A program made the position numbers and the translations under genes. From NCBI RefSeq assembly GCF_900086595.1, contig NZ_LT575472.1, positions 2,874,743 through 2,938,742 of the forward strand: DNA of 64,000 nt, read 5' to 3'. The DNA comes from Clostridium nigeriense. GTDB lineage: Bacteria; Bacillota; Clostridia; Clostridiales; Clostridiaceae. The notes below the pieces were generated by a model that did not search any database, was not told the DNA's origin, and saw only the letters and a list, made by a program, of their open reading frames with translations. Each line of letters starts with the position of its first letter. Position 1 is the stretch's first letter. Shown in pieces: positions 27,321-35,217 of the stretch.

Positions 27321-28664
27321 CTATAAATTATATTCTTTGCTTATAAAACTAGTATCATAGTCTCCTAAGCGAAATTTTTCATTATTTAAAATATCTATTT
27401 GAAACTCAATATTATTGTCAATTCCTTCAATTACAAATTCTTCTAAGGCCCTTAACATTTTATTAATAGCTTCTTCTCTATTTTTCCCATAGGCTATTAA
27501 TTTTGCTATCATTGAATCATAAGTAGGTGGTATCGTATATCCTGTAAACACAGCAGTATCAACTCTTATTCCATTTCCCCCTGGTAAATTTAAAAATTCT
27601 ATTTTACCTGGCGAAGGAATAAATCCCTTACTTGGATTTTCTGCATTTATCCTACATTCAATGGCATGACCTGTTATTTCAATATTTTCTTGAGAAAAAT
27701 TTAAATTTTCTCCATTAGCAATTTTAATTTGCTCTTTTACTATATCTATAGATGTAATCATCTCTGTTATTGGATGTTCAACCTGTATTCTTGTGTTCAT
27801 TTCCATAAAATAAAAATGTCCATATTTATCTACTAAAAACTCTATAGTTCCTGCATTTACATAATTTACTGCTTTTGCAGCATTTATAGCCGCCTTACCC
27901 ATTTCTATTCTAAGTTCATCACTTAAAATAGTAGATGGCGCTTCTTCTAATACTTTTTGATTTCTTCTTTGTACAGTACAATCTCTTTCTCCTAAATGTA
28001 CTATATTACCATGTTCATCTCCTAAAATTTGAAACTCTATATGTCTTGGATTTTCAATAAATTTTTCCATATAGATAGTATCGTCACCAAAATTAACCTT
28101 TGCTTCAGTTTTTGCTGTAAAATAAGCATTTTCTAGTTCATCTTTGCTTTGAACTATTCTTATGCCTTTACCACCTCCACCTAGAGCTGCTTTTATCATT
28201 ACTGGATACCCTATTCTTTCTGCTTCTACAAATGCATCCTCTACAGTTTCTATAATACCATCACTTCCAGGTATGATAGGAACATCTGCATTTTTCATAA
28301 TCTCTCTTGCTCTAGATTTATCTCCCATTATACTTATGGTTTTGCTACTAGGACCAATAAACTTTATGTTGCACTCTTCACAGATTGCTGCAAATTCAGC
28401 ATTTTCTGATAAAAAACCAAATCCTGGATGAATTGCATTGCACTTAGTAATTACTGCAGCACTTATTATATTACTTTCATTTAAGTAAGAGTCCTTTGAT
28501 TTAGGCTTACCCACACAAATAGCTTCATCTGCAAGCTGAGTATGCATAGCATCTTTATCAGCTTCCGAGTAAATAGCTACTGTTTTTATGCCAAGTTCTT
28601 TGCAAGCCCTTATTATTCTAACTGCTATTTCTCCTCTATTAGCTATCAAAACCTTTCTAATCAT
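27321..28664 (-). CDS. accC: Biotin carboxylase subunit of acetyl-CoA carboxylase
   Basis: 447 aa, full length. ATP-grasp biotin carboxylase: N-terminal RKVLIANRGEIAVRIIRACK, glycine-rich ATP lid IKAALGGGGKGIRIV, CTVQRRNQKVLEEAPS, and the metal/catalytic segment MEMNTRIQVEHPITEM. Carboxylates the biotin on AccB using ATP and bicarbonate. Lies between fabZ and accD. Confidence 0.96.
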   Translation of the reverse strand: MIRKVLIANRGEIAVRIIRACKELGIKTVAIYSEADKDAMHTQLADEAICVGKPKSKDSYLNESNIISAAVITKCNAIHPGFGFLSENAEFAAICEECNIKFIGPSSKTISIMGDKSRAREIMKNADVPIIPGSDGIIETVEDAFVEAERIGYPVMIKAALGGGGKGIRIVQSKDELENAYFTAKTEAKVNFGDDTIYMEKFIENPRHIEFQILGDEHGNIVHLGERDCTVQRRNQKVLEEAPSTILSDELRIEMGKAAINAAKAVNYVNAGTIEFLVDKYGHFYFMEMNTRIQVEHPITEMITSIDIVKEQIKIANGENLNFSQENIEITGHAIECRINAENPSKGFIPSPGKIEFLNLPGGNGIRVDTAVFTGYTIPPTYDSMIAKLIAYGKNREEAINKMLRALEEFVIEGIDNNIEFQIDILNNEKFRLGDYDTSFISKEYNL

Positions 28665-28679
28665 AAAAACACCTCTTCA

Positions 28680-29105
28680 TTATCCAACCATAAAGGTTAG
28701 CTCTGCTTCACAAACCTTCTTACCTTCAACATAAGCAATTCCCTTGCCTATTCCTGCTGAACCTCTAATTTTAGTTAGCTCAACTTCTAACCTCAAAGTA
28801 TCTCCTGGTACTACTTTCTTTCTAAATTTTGCATTATTAATTCCACCAAAATAAGCAATTTTACCTTTAAACTCTTCCCTTTTTAATAATGCTACAGCTC
28901 CAGTTTGAGCTAAGGCTTCAATAATTAAAACTCCTGGCATTACTGGCTCCACTGGAAAATGTCCTTGAAAGAAATACTCATTCATTGTTACATTTTTTAT
29001 AGCTACTATTTTATTTCCTTCTAAAGATTCAACTCTATCTATTAATAAAAAAGGATATCTATGTGGTATTAACTCCATAATTTCTTTTATATCCAAAATA
29101 TTCAC
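28680..29105 (-). CDS. fabZ: 3-hydroxyacyl-ACP dehydratase
   Basis: 141 aa hot-dog-fold dehydratase: [34 protein letters not shown] with the catalytic His and Glu. Removes water from 3-hydroxyacyl-ACP in each elongation cycle. Clostridial FabZ is not known to isomerise the 2-decenoyl intermediate, so unsaturation must come from another enzyme, perhaps the FabX-like protein at 35218. Its start touches the accB stop. Confidence 0.95.
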   Translation of the reverse strand: MNILDIKEIMELIPHRYPFLLIDRVESLEGNKIVAIKNVTMNEYFFQGHFPVEPVMPGVLIIEALAQTGAVALLKREEFKGKIAYFGGINNAKFRKKVVPGDTLRLEVELTKIRGSAGIGKGIAYVEGKKVCEAELTFMVG

Positions 29106-29597
29106 CTACTTTATTTTAAATAATTCCATTCCATATTCAACTATATCTTCGTCACTTCTTAATACTTCTATAACTTCACCTTCATATTCAGAAGTTATTT
29201 CATTCATTATCTTCATTGCTTCTACTATGCAAAGAACATCTCCTTTTTTAACCTTATCTCCTTTTTTCACATATGGGTTTCCTCCTGGGGTTCCAGATGA
29301 GTAATATGTTCCTACTAAAGGAGATTTAACTATATTACAATCTTCATCATTACTTTGAGTTTTATTTTCTTCATTATTTATTTCATTTTTATTATTTATT
29401 ATTGTAGTATTATTTTCTGATGAAGAATTTAATAAATTTCCTCTATTTAAAGAAGTATCTTCTTTTATAACCTCTTTTGGAGCCTCTTCATTTTTACTTA
29501 GTTTTAATTTAAAACCTTGGTCCTCTAACTCAAAAACTCTAAGAGAAGATGAATCTATTGATTTTATTAATTCCATAATTTGTTCATAATTTAACAT
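29106..29597 (-). CDS. accB: Biotin carboxyl carrier protein of acetyl-CoA carboxylase
   Basis: 163 aa. N-terminal helical segment that binds AccC, an Asn/Glu-rich flexible linker (about residues 45-85), then a C-terminal biotinyl domain with the biotinylation site EAMKIMNEI and the YYSSGTPGGNPYVKKGD thumb region. Sits between fabF and fabZ, 1 bp from each, so strongly coupled. Confidence 0.95.
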   Translation of the reverse strand: MLNYEQIMELIKSIDSSSLRVFELEDQGFKLKLSKNEEAPKEVIKEDTSLNRGNLLNSSSENNTTIINNKNEINNEENKTQSNDEDCNIVKSPLVGTYYSSGTPGGNPYVKKGDKVKKGDVLCIVEAMKIMNEITSEYEGEVIEVLRSDEDIVEYGMELFKIK

Positions 29598-29598
29598 A

Positions 29599-30840
29599 TT
29601 ATTTTCCTCTCCACTTTTTAAATATTACAGTTCCATTATGTCCTCCAAATCCTAGTGAATTAGACATAGCGTAATCTATTTCTTTATTTTTGCCTTCATT
29701 CTTTACTAAATTCAAATCGCATTCCTCATCTGGATTTAAGTAATTAATATTTGCTGGAATAAATCCATCTTCTAAAGCCTTAATAGATATTATTGCTTCT
29801 ACAGCTCCTGCTGCTCCTAATAAATGTCCTGTCATTGACTTAGTAGAACTTACATATACATCCTTTGCAGCTTCGCCTAAAGCATTTTTAATTGCTAAGG
29901 TTTCTACTTTGTCATTAATATCTGTTGAAGTTCCATGAGCATTTATATATCCTATTTCATTTGGATTTATATTAGCATCCTTGATTGCATCTCTCATAGC
30001 TCTATATGCTCCATCTCCATCTACTCTTGGTGATGTGATATGATAAGCATCGGAAGTTGTTCCATATCCAACTACTTCTCCATAAATCTTAGCACCCCTA
30101 TTTAATGCACTTTCTAGATCTTCTAATATTAATGCTCCTGCTCCCTCTCCCATAACAAAACCACTTCTATCTTTATCAAATGGGATGGATGCTCTGTTAA
30201 TATCTTCACTTTTACTAAGAGCAGTTAAAGATTGAAAACCTGCAATTCCAAATCTACAAATTGATGCCTCTGTCCCTCCAACTATAGCTCTATCTAAATA
30301 TCCATCTTTTATACTTCTATAAGCTTCTCCAATAGAATGAGTTGAGGAAGCACAAGCTGTTGTAACACTTAAGCAAGTTCCAAGTATACCAAACTCAATA
30401 GAAATTGCACCAGCTGCCATATTAGATATTATAGCTGGAATTGCCATTGGTGATACCCTACTAGGTCCTCTATTTATTAAGTTTGTCATTTGATTTTCAA
30501 TAGTAATAAGCCCTCCAATTCCCGAGCTAAATATTACTCCAAATCTTTCTCTATCTATAGATTCTAAATCTATATTACTATCTTTGATACACTCCTTAGC
30601 TGCTACTAAAGCAAACTGTGTAAATTTATCTAATCTTTTTGCATCTTTCTTTCCTAAAAGTTCTTCTGCATTAAAATCTTTAACTTCAGCTGCTACCTTT
30701 ACCTTAAAGTCAGTTGTATCAAAATAAGTAATTTTATCTATTCCATTTTTTCCAATCTTTACAGAGTTCCAAAAGCTTTCTATAGAATTACCAATAGGTG
30801 TTATTGCTCCTAATCCTGTAACTACTACTCTTCTCTTCAT
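29599..30840 (-). CDS. fabF: 3-oxoacyl-ACP synthase II (KAS II)
   Basis: 413 aa. Cys-His-His catalytic triad visible: TTACASSTHS (Cys near 163), NAHGTSTDINDK (His) and KSMTGHLLGAAGAVE (Lys/His). GFGGHNG closes the active site. Elongates acyl-ACP with malonyl-ACP and probably also sets the unsaturated/saturated ratio. Gap to fabG is 15 bp. Confidence 0.96.
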   Translation of the reverse strand: MKRRVVVTGLGAITPIGNSIESFWNSVKIGKNGIDKITYFDTTDFKVKVAAEVKDFNAEELLGKKDAKRLDKFTQFALVAAKECIKDSNIDLESIDRERFGVIFSSGIGGLITIENQMTNLINRGPSRVSPMAIPAIISNMAAGAISIEFGILGTCLSVTTACASSTHSIGEAYRSIKDGYLDRAIVGGTEASICRFGIAGFQSLTALSKSEDINRASIPFDKDRSGFVMGEGAGALILEDLESALNRGAKIYGEVVGYGTTSDAYHITSPRVDGDGAYRAMRDAIKDANINPNEIGYINAHGTSTDINDKVETLAIKNALGEAAKDVYVSSTKSMTGHLLGAAGAVEAIISIKALEDGFIPANINYLNPDEECDLNLVKNEGKNKEIDYAMSNSLGFGGHNGTVIFKKWRGK

Positions 30841-30855
30841 ATTAACTCTCTCCTT

Positions 30856-31599
30856 TTAATGCATAACCATTCCACCATCTACATTTATTACTTGCCCTGT
30901 AATATAGTTTGACAAATCAGATGATAGGAATAAAGCTAAATTAGCTATTTCTTTTGGTTCACCAATTTTTTTCATAGGAATAGTCTTTAAAACTTCTTCC
31001 CTTACTCTATCTGGAAGAACCTTAGTCATGTCTGTATTAATATATCCTGGAGCTATTACATTAACATTTATATTTCTTGATGCAAGCTCCCTTGCTATTG
31101 ATTTTGAAAATCCTATAACTCCTGCTTTAGAGGCTGCATAATTACATTGTCCTGCATTACCCGCTACCCCTACTACTGATGAAATATTAATTATTTTTCC
31201 AGACCTTTGTCTAACCATTATTGATGATACTGCTTTAGTCATATTAAATGTACCCTTTAAATTAACATCAATAACATCATTAAAGTCCTTTTCACTCATT
31301 CTTAATAATAAACCATCTTTAGTTATTCCCGCATTATTTACTAATATATCTATGTTTCCAAAAGTATTCTTAACTTCATTAATAAATGCTTCTACTTCTT
31401 CTTCATTACTAACGTCACATTTAAAAGTTAAGACTTTTACTCCAAGCTCATTTAACTCTTCAACAAATGCTTTAATTTCCTCATTGTAATTTCTATAATT
31501 AATTGCAATATTAGCTCCATTTTCTGCTAGAGTTCTTGCTATTGCTTTTCCTATACCCCTAGCTCCTCCTGTAACTATTGCACTTTTATTTTTTATCAT
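30856..31599 (-). CDS. fabG: 3-oxoacyl-ACP reductase
   Basis: 247 aa short-chain dehydrogenase: Rossmann motif TGGARGIGKAIA (residues about 10-21), NNAGITKDG, catalytic Ser (ISSVVG) and YAASKAG (Tyr/Lys), and PGYINTDMT. Uses NADPH to reduce 3-oxoacyl-ACP. Overlaps fabD by 14 bp, indicating translational coupling. Confidence 0.96.
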   Translation of the reverse strand: MIKNKSAIVTGGARGIGKAIARTLAENGANIAINYRNYNEEIKAFVEELNELGVKVLTFKCDVSNEEEVEAFINEVKNTFGNIDILVNNAGITKDGLLLRMSEKDFNDVIDVNLKGTFNMTKAVSSIMVRQRSGKIINISSVVGVAGNAGQCNYAASKAGVIGFSKSIARELASRNINVNVIAPGYINTDMTKVLPDRVREEVLKTIPMKKIGEPKEIANLALFLSSDLSNYITGQVINVDGGMVMH

Positions 31600-32545
31600 T
31601 TAAACCTCCAATCCCTTCTAATGTTTTATCCAAAGATTTTAGATCTTCAACATTAAAAATATTAACCTTTAACTTTCTATCTCTGCTAATTTCTTTTACA
31701 AATCCACTTAATACTCTTCCAGGTCCAAGTTCAACAAAAGTGTCTATGCCCATATCTAACATTTTGTTTATACTCTCATTCCACCTAACTGAAGATTTAA
31801 CCTGTTTGTAAAGTATTCCACTTATTTCTTCTTCATCTTCAATAAAATCAGCTGTAACATTAGATATTATTTTTACTTCTGGCTTTTTAAACTCCACTTT
31901 TTCTAGTTCTGCTTTAAGTTTAACTGAAGCTCTTTCTAATAATGATGTATGAAAAGGTCCAGAAACCTTAAGCTCAATAACTCTTCTTGCACCAAATTCT
32001 ATACATAAATCTTTTACCTTTTCTACAGCTTCTCTTTCTCCACCAACAACAATTTGATTATTAGTATTGTAATTAGCAATTTCTACTATTCCTATTGATT
32101 TTGCTTTATCTAATGCAATTTTTATTTTTTCTAAATCTAATCCTATAATAGCAATCATAGAACCTACACCTATTGGTACAGCTTCTTGCATAAATTTTCC
32201 CCTTTTTCTTATTAGGGGAATTGCTTCATAAAAAGATAAAGCCTTTGCTGAAACTAAGGCTGAATATTCTCCAAGACTTAATCCAGCAACTACCTCAGGC
32301 CTAATTCCTTTTTCCTCTAATGCCTTCATTGCCATAATAGAAGTAGCTAATATTGCAGGTTGAGTATTTTCAGTTATATCTAACTCTTCTTTTTCGCCGT
32401 TAAACATTAACTCTTTTATATCAAAATCCAATAAATTTCTTGCTTTATCAAAGGTTTCTCTACAAATTAAAATATTATCATATAATTCCTTACCCATTCC
32501 TATATATTGAGAACCTTGACCTGCAAAAATAAATGCTATCTTCAT
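31586..32545 (-). CDS. fabD: Malonyl-CoA:ACP transacylase
   Basis: 319 aa. Contains FAGQGSQYIGMG, the nucleophile elbow GLSLGEYSAL (Ser near 92), a conserved Arg further on (KRGKFMQEA), and the catalytic His in SGPFHTSLL. Loads malonyl groups onto ACP. Standard length. Follows fabK by 12 bp. Confidence 0.95.
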   Translation of the reverse strand: MKIAFIFAGQGSQYIGMGKELYDNILICRETFDKARNLLDFDIKELMFNGEKEELDITENTQPAILATSIMAMKALEEKGIRPEVVAGLSLGEYSALVSAKALSFYEAIPLIRKRGKFMQEAVPIGVGSMIAIIGLDLEKIKIALDKAKSIGIVEIANYNTNNQIVVGGEREAVEKVKDLCIEFGARRVIELKVSGPFHTSLLERASVKLKAELEKVEFKKPEVKIISNVTADFIEDEEEISGILYKQVKSSVRWNESINKMLDMGIDTFVELGPGRVLSGFVKEISRDRKLKVNIFNVEDLKSLDKTLEGIGGLNDKK

Positions 32546-32557
32546 ATTTTTTCTCCT

Positions 32558-33484
32558 TTAAAGGCTATTCTTTATATTATCAAATTCATTAAACATTTCT
32601 TCAATTATTTCTTTTGCGCTTTGTCTTTTATTTATAAGCCCTGAAATTTGTCCTGCCATAAGTGAGCCATTTTCAATATCTCCATCCTTTACAGCTTTTC
32701 TTAAAGCACCTCTTCCTAGCTCCTCTATCTTTTCCATTGGAGCATTTTCCTTTTCAAGATTCATGTATTCTCTTGCTAATTTGTTTTTTATTACTTGAAC
32801 AGGGTGTCCTGTTGGTCTTCCTGTTACAACAGTATCTATATCCTTAGCTTTTAGAACTGCTTCTTTGTAATTATCGTGTATTGTACATTCATCTGCTACA
32901 AGAAACCTTGTTCCTACTTGAACGCCTTTAGCCCCTAGCATAAAAACTGCTGCAATTCCTCTTCCGTCACCAATTCCTCCAGCTGCTATAACTGGAATAT
33001 TTACTGAATCAACAACTTGTGGAAGTAAAACCATAGTTGTTAATTTCCCTATGTGCCCACCAGCTTCGCAACCCTCTGCAATAATTGCATCTGCTCCTGC
33101 TCTTTCCATTCTCTTTGCTAAAGCAACAGAAGCTACTACTGGTATAACTTTTATTCCAGCCTTCTTCCACTTATCCATATACTTTCCTGGATTTCCTGCT
33201 CCAGTTGTAACTACCTTAACACCTTCTTCAATTACTATTTCAGATAATTCATCTGCATTATCTGAAAGTAGCATTATATTTACACCAAATGGCTTATCAG
33301 TTAACTCTTTAGCTTTTCTTATTTCTTCTCTTACAAAACTTGCAGGAGCATTTGCTCCTGCAATTATGCCAAGTCCACCTGCATTTGAAACTGCAGCGGC
33401 TAAAGAACTATCTGAAACCCATGCCATCCCCCCTTGAAATATAGGGTATTTAATATTTAACAAATTGCAAATATTATTATTCAT
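32558..33484 (-). CDS. fabK: Enoyl-ACP reductase II (FMN-dependent)
   Basis: 308 aa TIM-barrel flavoprotein: KYPIFQGGMAWVSDSSLAAA at the N-terminus, AEGCEAGGHIG (catalytic His), IPVIAAGGIGDGRG (FMN phosphate) and GAKGVQVGTRFL. It is the reductive last step of the elongation cycle. This NPD/FabK family is typical of streptococci and clostridia. A second, different member of the superfamily is divergently encoded at 35218. Gap to acpP is 22 bp. Confidence 0.95.
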   Translation of the reverse strand: MNNNICNLLNIKYPIFQGGMAWVSDSSLAAAVSNAGGLGIIAGANAPASFVREEIRKAKELTDKPFGVNIMLLSDNADELSEIVIEEGVKVVTTGAGNPGKYMDKWKKAGIKVIPVVASVALAKRMERAGADAIIAEGCEAGGHIGKLTTMVLLPQVVDSVNIPVIAAGGIGDGRGIAAVFMLGAKGVQVGTRFLVADECTIHDNYKEAVLKAKDIDTVVTGRPTGHPVQVIKNKLAREYMNLEKENAPMEKIEELGRGALRKAVKDGDIENGSLMAGQISGLINKRQSAKEIIEEMFNEFDNIKNSL

Positions 33485-33506
33485 GAGCCTTCCTCCAATT
33501 TATTTT

Positions 33507-33728
33507 TTATATAACGCTTTCTATATACTTTACAGCATCTCCTACAGTTTTAATATTCTCAACATTTTCAACTTTTACATTAAAAGCATCTTCTAAATCC
33601 ATAACTACTTGGAATAAATCTAATGAATCTGCTCCTAAATCTTCAATAAAACTAGTTTCTAATTTTACGTCCTCTCCATTAACTCCTAATTGATCAACAA
33701 CGATTTCCTTAATTTTTTCAAATACCAT
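33507..33728 (-). CDS. acpP: Acyl carrier protein
   Basis: 73 aa acidic four-helix protein with the phosphopantetheine attachment Ser in [17 protein letters not shown]. Note LFQ in place of the commoner TVE after DSLD, as in many Firmicutes. Second gene of the operon, between fabH and fabK. Confidence 0.96.
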   Translation of the reverse strand: MVFEKIKEIVVDQLGVNGEDVKLETSFIEDLGADSLDLFQVVMDLEDAFNVKVENVENIKTVGDAVKYIESVI

Positions 33729-33740
33729 TTTATTTTCCTC

Positions 33741-34718
33741 CTAAAATTTAATTAATGCTCCAGCCCAGGTTAAACCTCCACCAAAGGCCGCTAAAATTAT
33801 TTTATCTCCTTTATTAATGAGACCTTTTTCTAAAAGCTCACTTAATGCTATTGGAATACTTGCTGCTGAAGTATTTCCGTATTTATCAACATTAACATAA
33901 AACTTTTCCTTATTAACCTTTAATCTTCTTGCTGCTTCATCTATTATTCTTAAATTAGCTTGATGAGGAACAATATATTTAATATTATCTATATCCTCAT
34001 TTCCTTTATCTAATAGTTCTCTAACTATCTCTGGTAAAACAGAAACAGCAAATTTAAATACTTCTCCACCTTTCATTTCTATATATCTTTTTTCATCTGA
34101 ATTATCAGTAATAAAAGGCGTATTTATTTTAAGTTCTGCTGCAACTAATGATTTTTCACCTAAGTTTCCATCTGCTGCAAAGCAAGTGCTAATGATAGAA
34201 TCTTCACTTTCACAAATCTCTAATATAGCTGCACCAGCTCCATCTCCAAAAAGTACGCAAGTACCTCTATCAGACCAATCTACTATTTTGGATAATACTT
34301 CTGAGCCTATTACTAAAGCTTTCTTTTTACCTGTAGTCTTTATTAAACTAGATGCAACTATTAAGGAATATACAAATCCTGAACAAGCTGCTGAAATATC
34401 AAAGGCCGCTGCATTTTTACAATCTAAAAGGCCTTGAATGCTACAAGCTGTAGATGGCATCAATTTATCTGGTGAAGTAGTTGCTACGATAATTAAATCT
34501 ATATCATCTTTACTACAGTTACTATTCTTTAAGGCATTTAAAGCTGCTTTATATGCTAAGTCAACAGTTCCTTCTCCAGTTGATATCCTTCTTTCTTTTA
34601 TACCGGTTCTCTTTATAATCCATTCATCAGTAGTCTCAACTATCTTTTCTAAATCAGTATTTGAGACTATATTTTCAGGACAATAATGACCAAACCCTAG
34701 TACTTTTACTCCCTTCAT
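33741..34718 (-). CDS. fabH: 3-oxoacyl-ACP synthase III (KAS III)
   Basis: 325 aa thiolase-fold condensing enzyme. Cys-His-Asn triad: DISAACSGFVY (Cys near 113), IVPHQANLRI (His) and YGNTSAASIP (Asn). Starts each chain by condensing acetyl-CoA (or branched acyl-CoA) with malonyl-ACP. First gene of the operon; a 350-nt leader from the predicted promoter lies upstream. Confidence 0.96.
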   Translation of the reverse strand: MKGVKVLGFGHYCPENIVSNTDLEKIVETTDEWIIKRTGIKERRISTGEGTVDLAYKAALNALKNSNCSKDDIDLIIVATTSPDKLMPSTACSIQGLLDCKNAAAFDISAACSGFVYSLIVASSLIKTTGKKKALVIGSEVLSKIVDWSDRGTCVLFGDGAGAAILEICESEDSIISTCFAADGNLGEKSLVAAELKINTPFITDNSDEKRYIEMKGGEVFKFAVSVLPEIVRELLDKGNEDIDNIKYIVPHQANLRIIDEAARRLKVNKEKFYVNVDKYGNTSAASIPIALSELLEKGLINKGDKIILAAFGGGLTWAGALIKF

Positions 34719-34934
34719 TATTCGCCTCTTTCTAAAAAATAAAATTTCGTTTTTATTTTTTATTCAAATATTTTTACTATCAAACTATTTATTTATATTA
34801 AGCTACTCTATTTTATTTTGTATTTCCTATCTTAAAACTTTAACTAAAATTTATAAAAAACCAATAAGTGTAACTTTGTAAACATTGATTTTTATTAAGT
34901 ATAATATTAAATAAGTCCAATTATTTGTTTATAA

Positions 34935-34981
34935 TTAAAGTTTACCTATAGGGCTTCCCCCTAAAAAAGCTTAAACTTTAA
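34935..34981 (-). ncRNA. Structured leader element upstream of fabH
   Basis: On the minus strand a perfect 10-bp stem TTAAAGTTTA/TAAACTTTAA encloses a nested hairpin TAGGG-GGAAG-CCCTA. It lies in the long fab leader, about 220 nt before fabH and 90 nt after the predicted start. No U-tract follows immediately. It matches no riboswitch I recognise. Confidence 0.45.
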
Positions 34982-35056
34982 TGTATTAAAGTTTTTAAAA
35001 ATAGTCATTGATACTTCATTTATTATCGAAAGCTTAACCTTAACACCTCCTCAAAT

Positions 35057-35073
35057 ATTTTGATTATCAAAGT
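35057..35073. promoter_or_regulatory. FabT-type operator of the fab operon
   Basis: ATTTTGATTATCAAAGT, containing the palindromic core TTTGATTATCAAA. It fits the known FabT consensus (ANTTTGATTATCAAATT) and sits immediately downstream of the -10 box of the minus-strand promoter, so a bound repressor would block initiation. Confidence 0.75.
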
Positions 35074-35079
35074 AATATC

Positions 35080-35108
35080 ATCATAATACCATTTTTTTTA
35101 TTTGTCAA
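35080..35108 (-). promoter_or_regulatory. Sigma-A promoter of the fab operon
   Basis: Minus strand: -35 TTGACA (35108-35103), 17-bp spacer, -10 TATGAT (35085-35080). Near-consensus. Predicted start about 35073, inside the FabT-type operator. Confidence 0.75.
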
Positions 35109-35133
35109 TATTCGTAATATTTTTTTAATATTA

Positions 35134-35162
35134 TTGTCTTTTTAAAAATACTGGATTATACT
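35134..35162 (+). promoter_or_regulatory. Sigma-A promoter of the FabX-like gene
   Basis: Plus strand: -35 TTGTCT (35134-35139), 17-bp spacer, -10 TATACT (35157-35162). The start would fall near 35169, just before the operator at 35172. Confidence 0.7.
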
Positions 35163-35171
35163 ATTAATAAT

Positions 35172-35188
35172 ATTTTGATTATCAAACT
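35172..35188. promoter_or_regulatory. FabT-type operator of the FabX-like gene
   Basis: ATTTTGATTATCAAACT, same palindrome as at 35057-35073. A further half-site ATTTTGATTTATAAA follows at about 35190-35205. Position at +1 to +20 suggests repression. Confidence 0.75.
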
Positions 35189-35217
35189 ATTATTTTGATT
35201 TATAAAGGAGTAGATTT

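Larger units (their letters stand above)
34719..35217. promoter_or_regulatory. 499-bp divergent control region between fabH and the FabX-like gene
   Basis: Holds two back-to-back promoters (35080-35108 minus, 35134-35162 plus), two FabT-type palindromes (35057-35073 and 35172-35188), an orphan Shine-Dalgarno GAGGAGG on the minus strand at about 35046-35052 with no suitable start codon, and a stem-loop at 34935-34981. A degenerate third half-site (ACTATCAAAC) lies near 34774. Confidence 0.6.

Noticed and set aside
33051..33437. Plus-strand 128-codon open frame inside fabK
   Set aside because: Antisense shadow of a clearly conserved gene; its composition reflects the opposite-strand codons and there is no ribosome site.
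34765..34785. Third FabT-like site near fabH (ACTATCAAAC)
   Set aside because: Only one half of the palindrome matches; too weak in AT-rich DNA to list as an operator.
34981..35045. Possible leader peptide after GAGGAGG in the fab leader
   Set aside because: No ATG, GTG or TTG at usable spacing; the nearest ATG opens only four codons.
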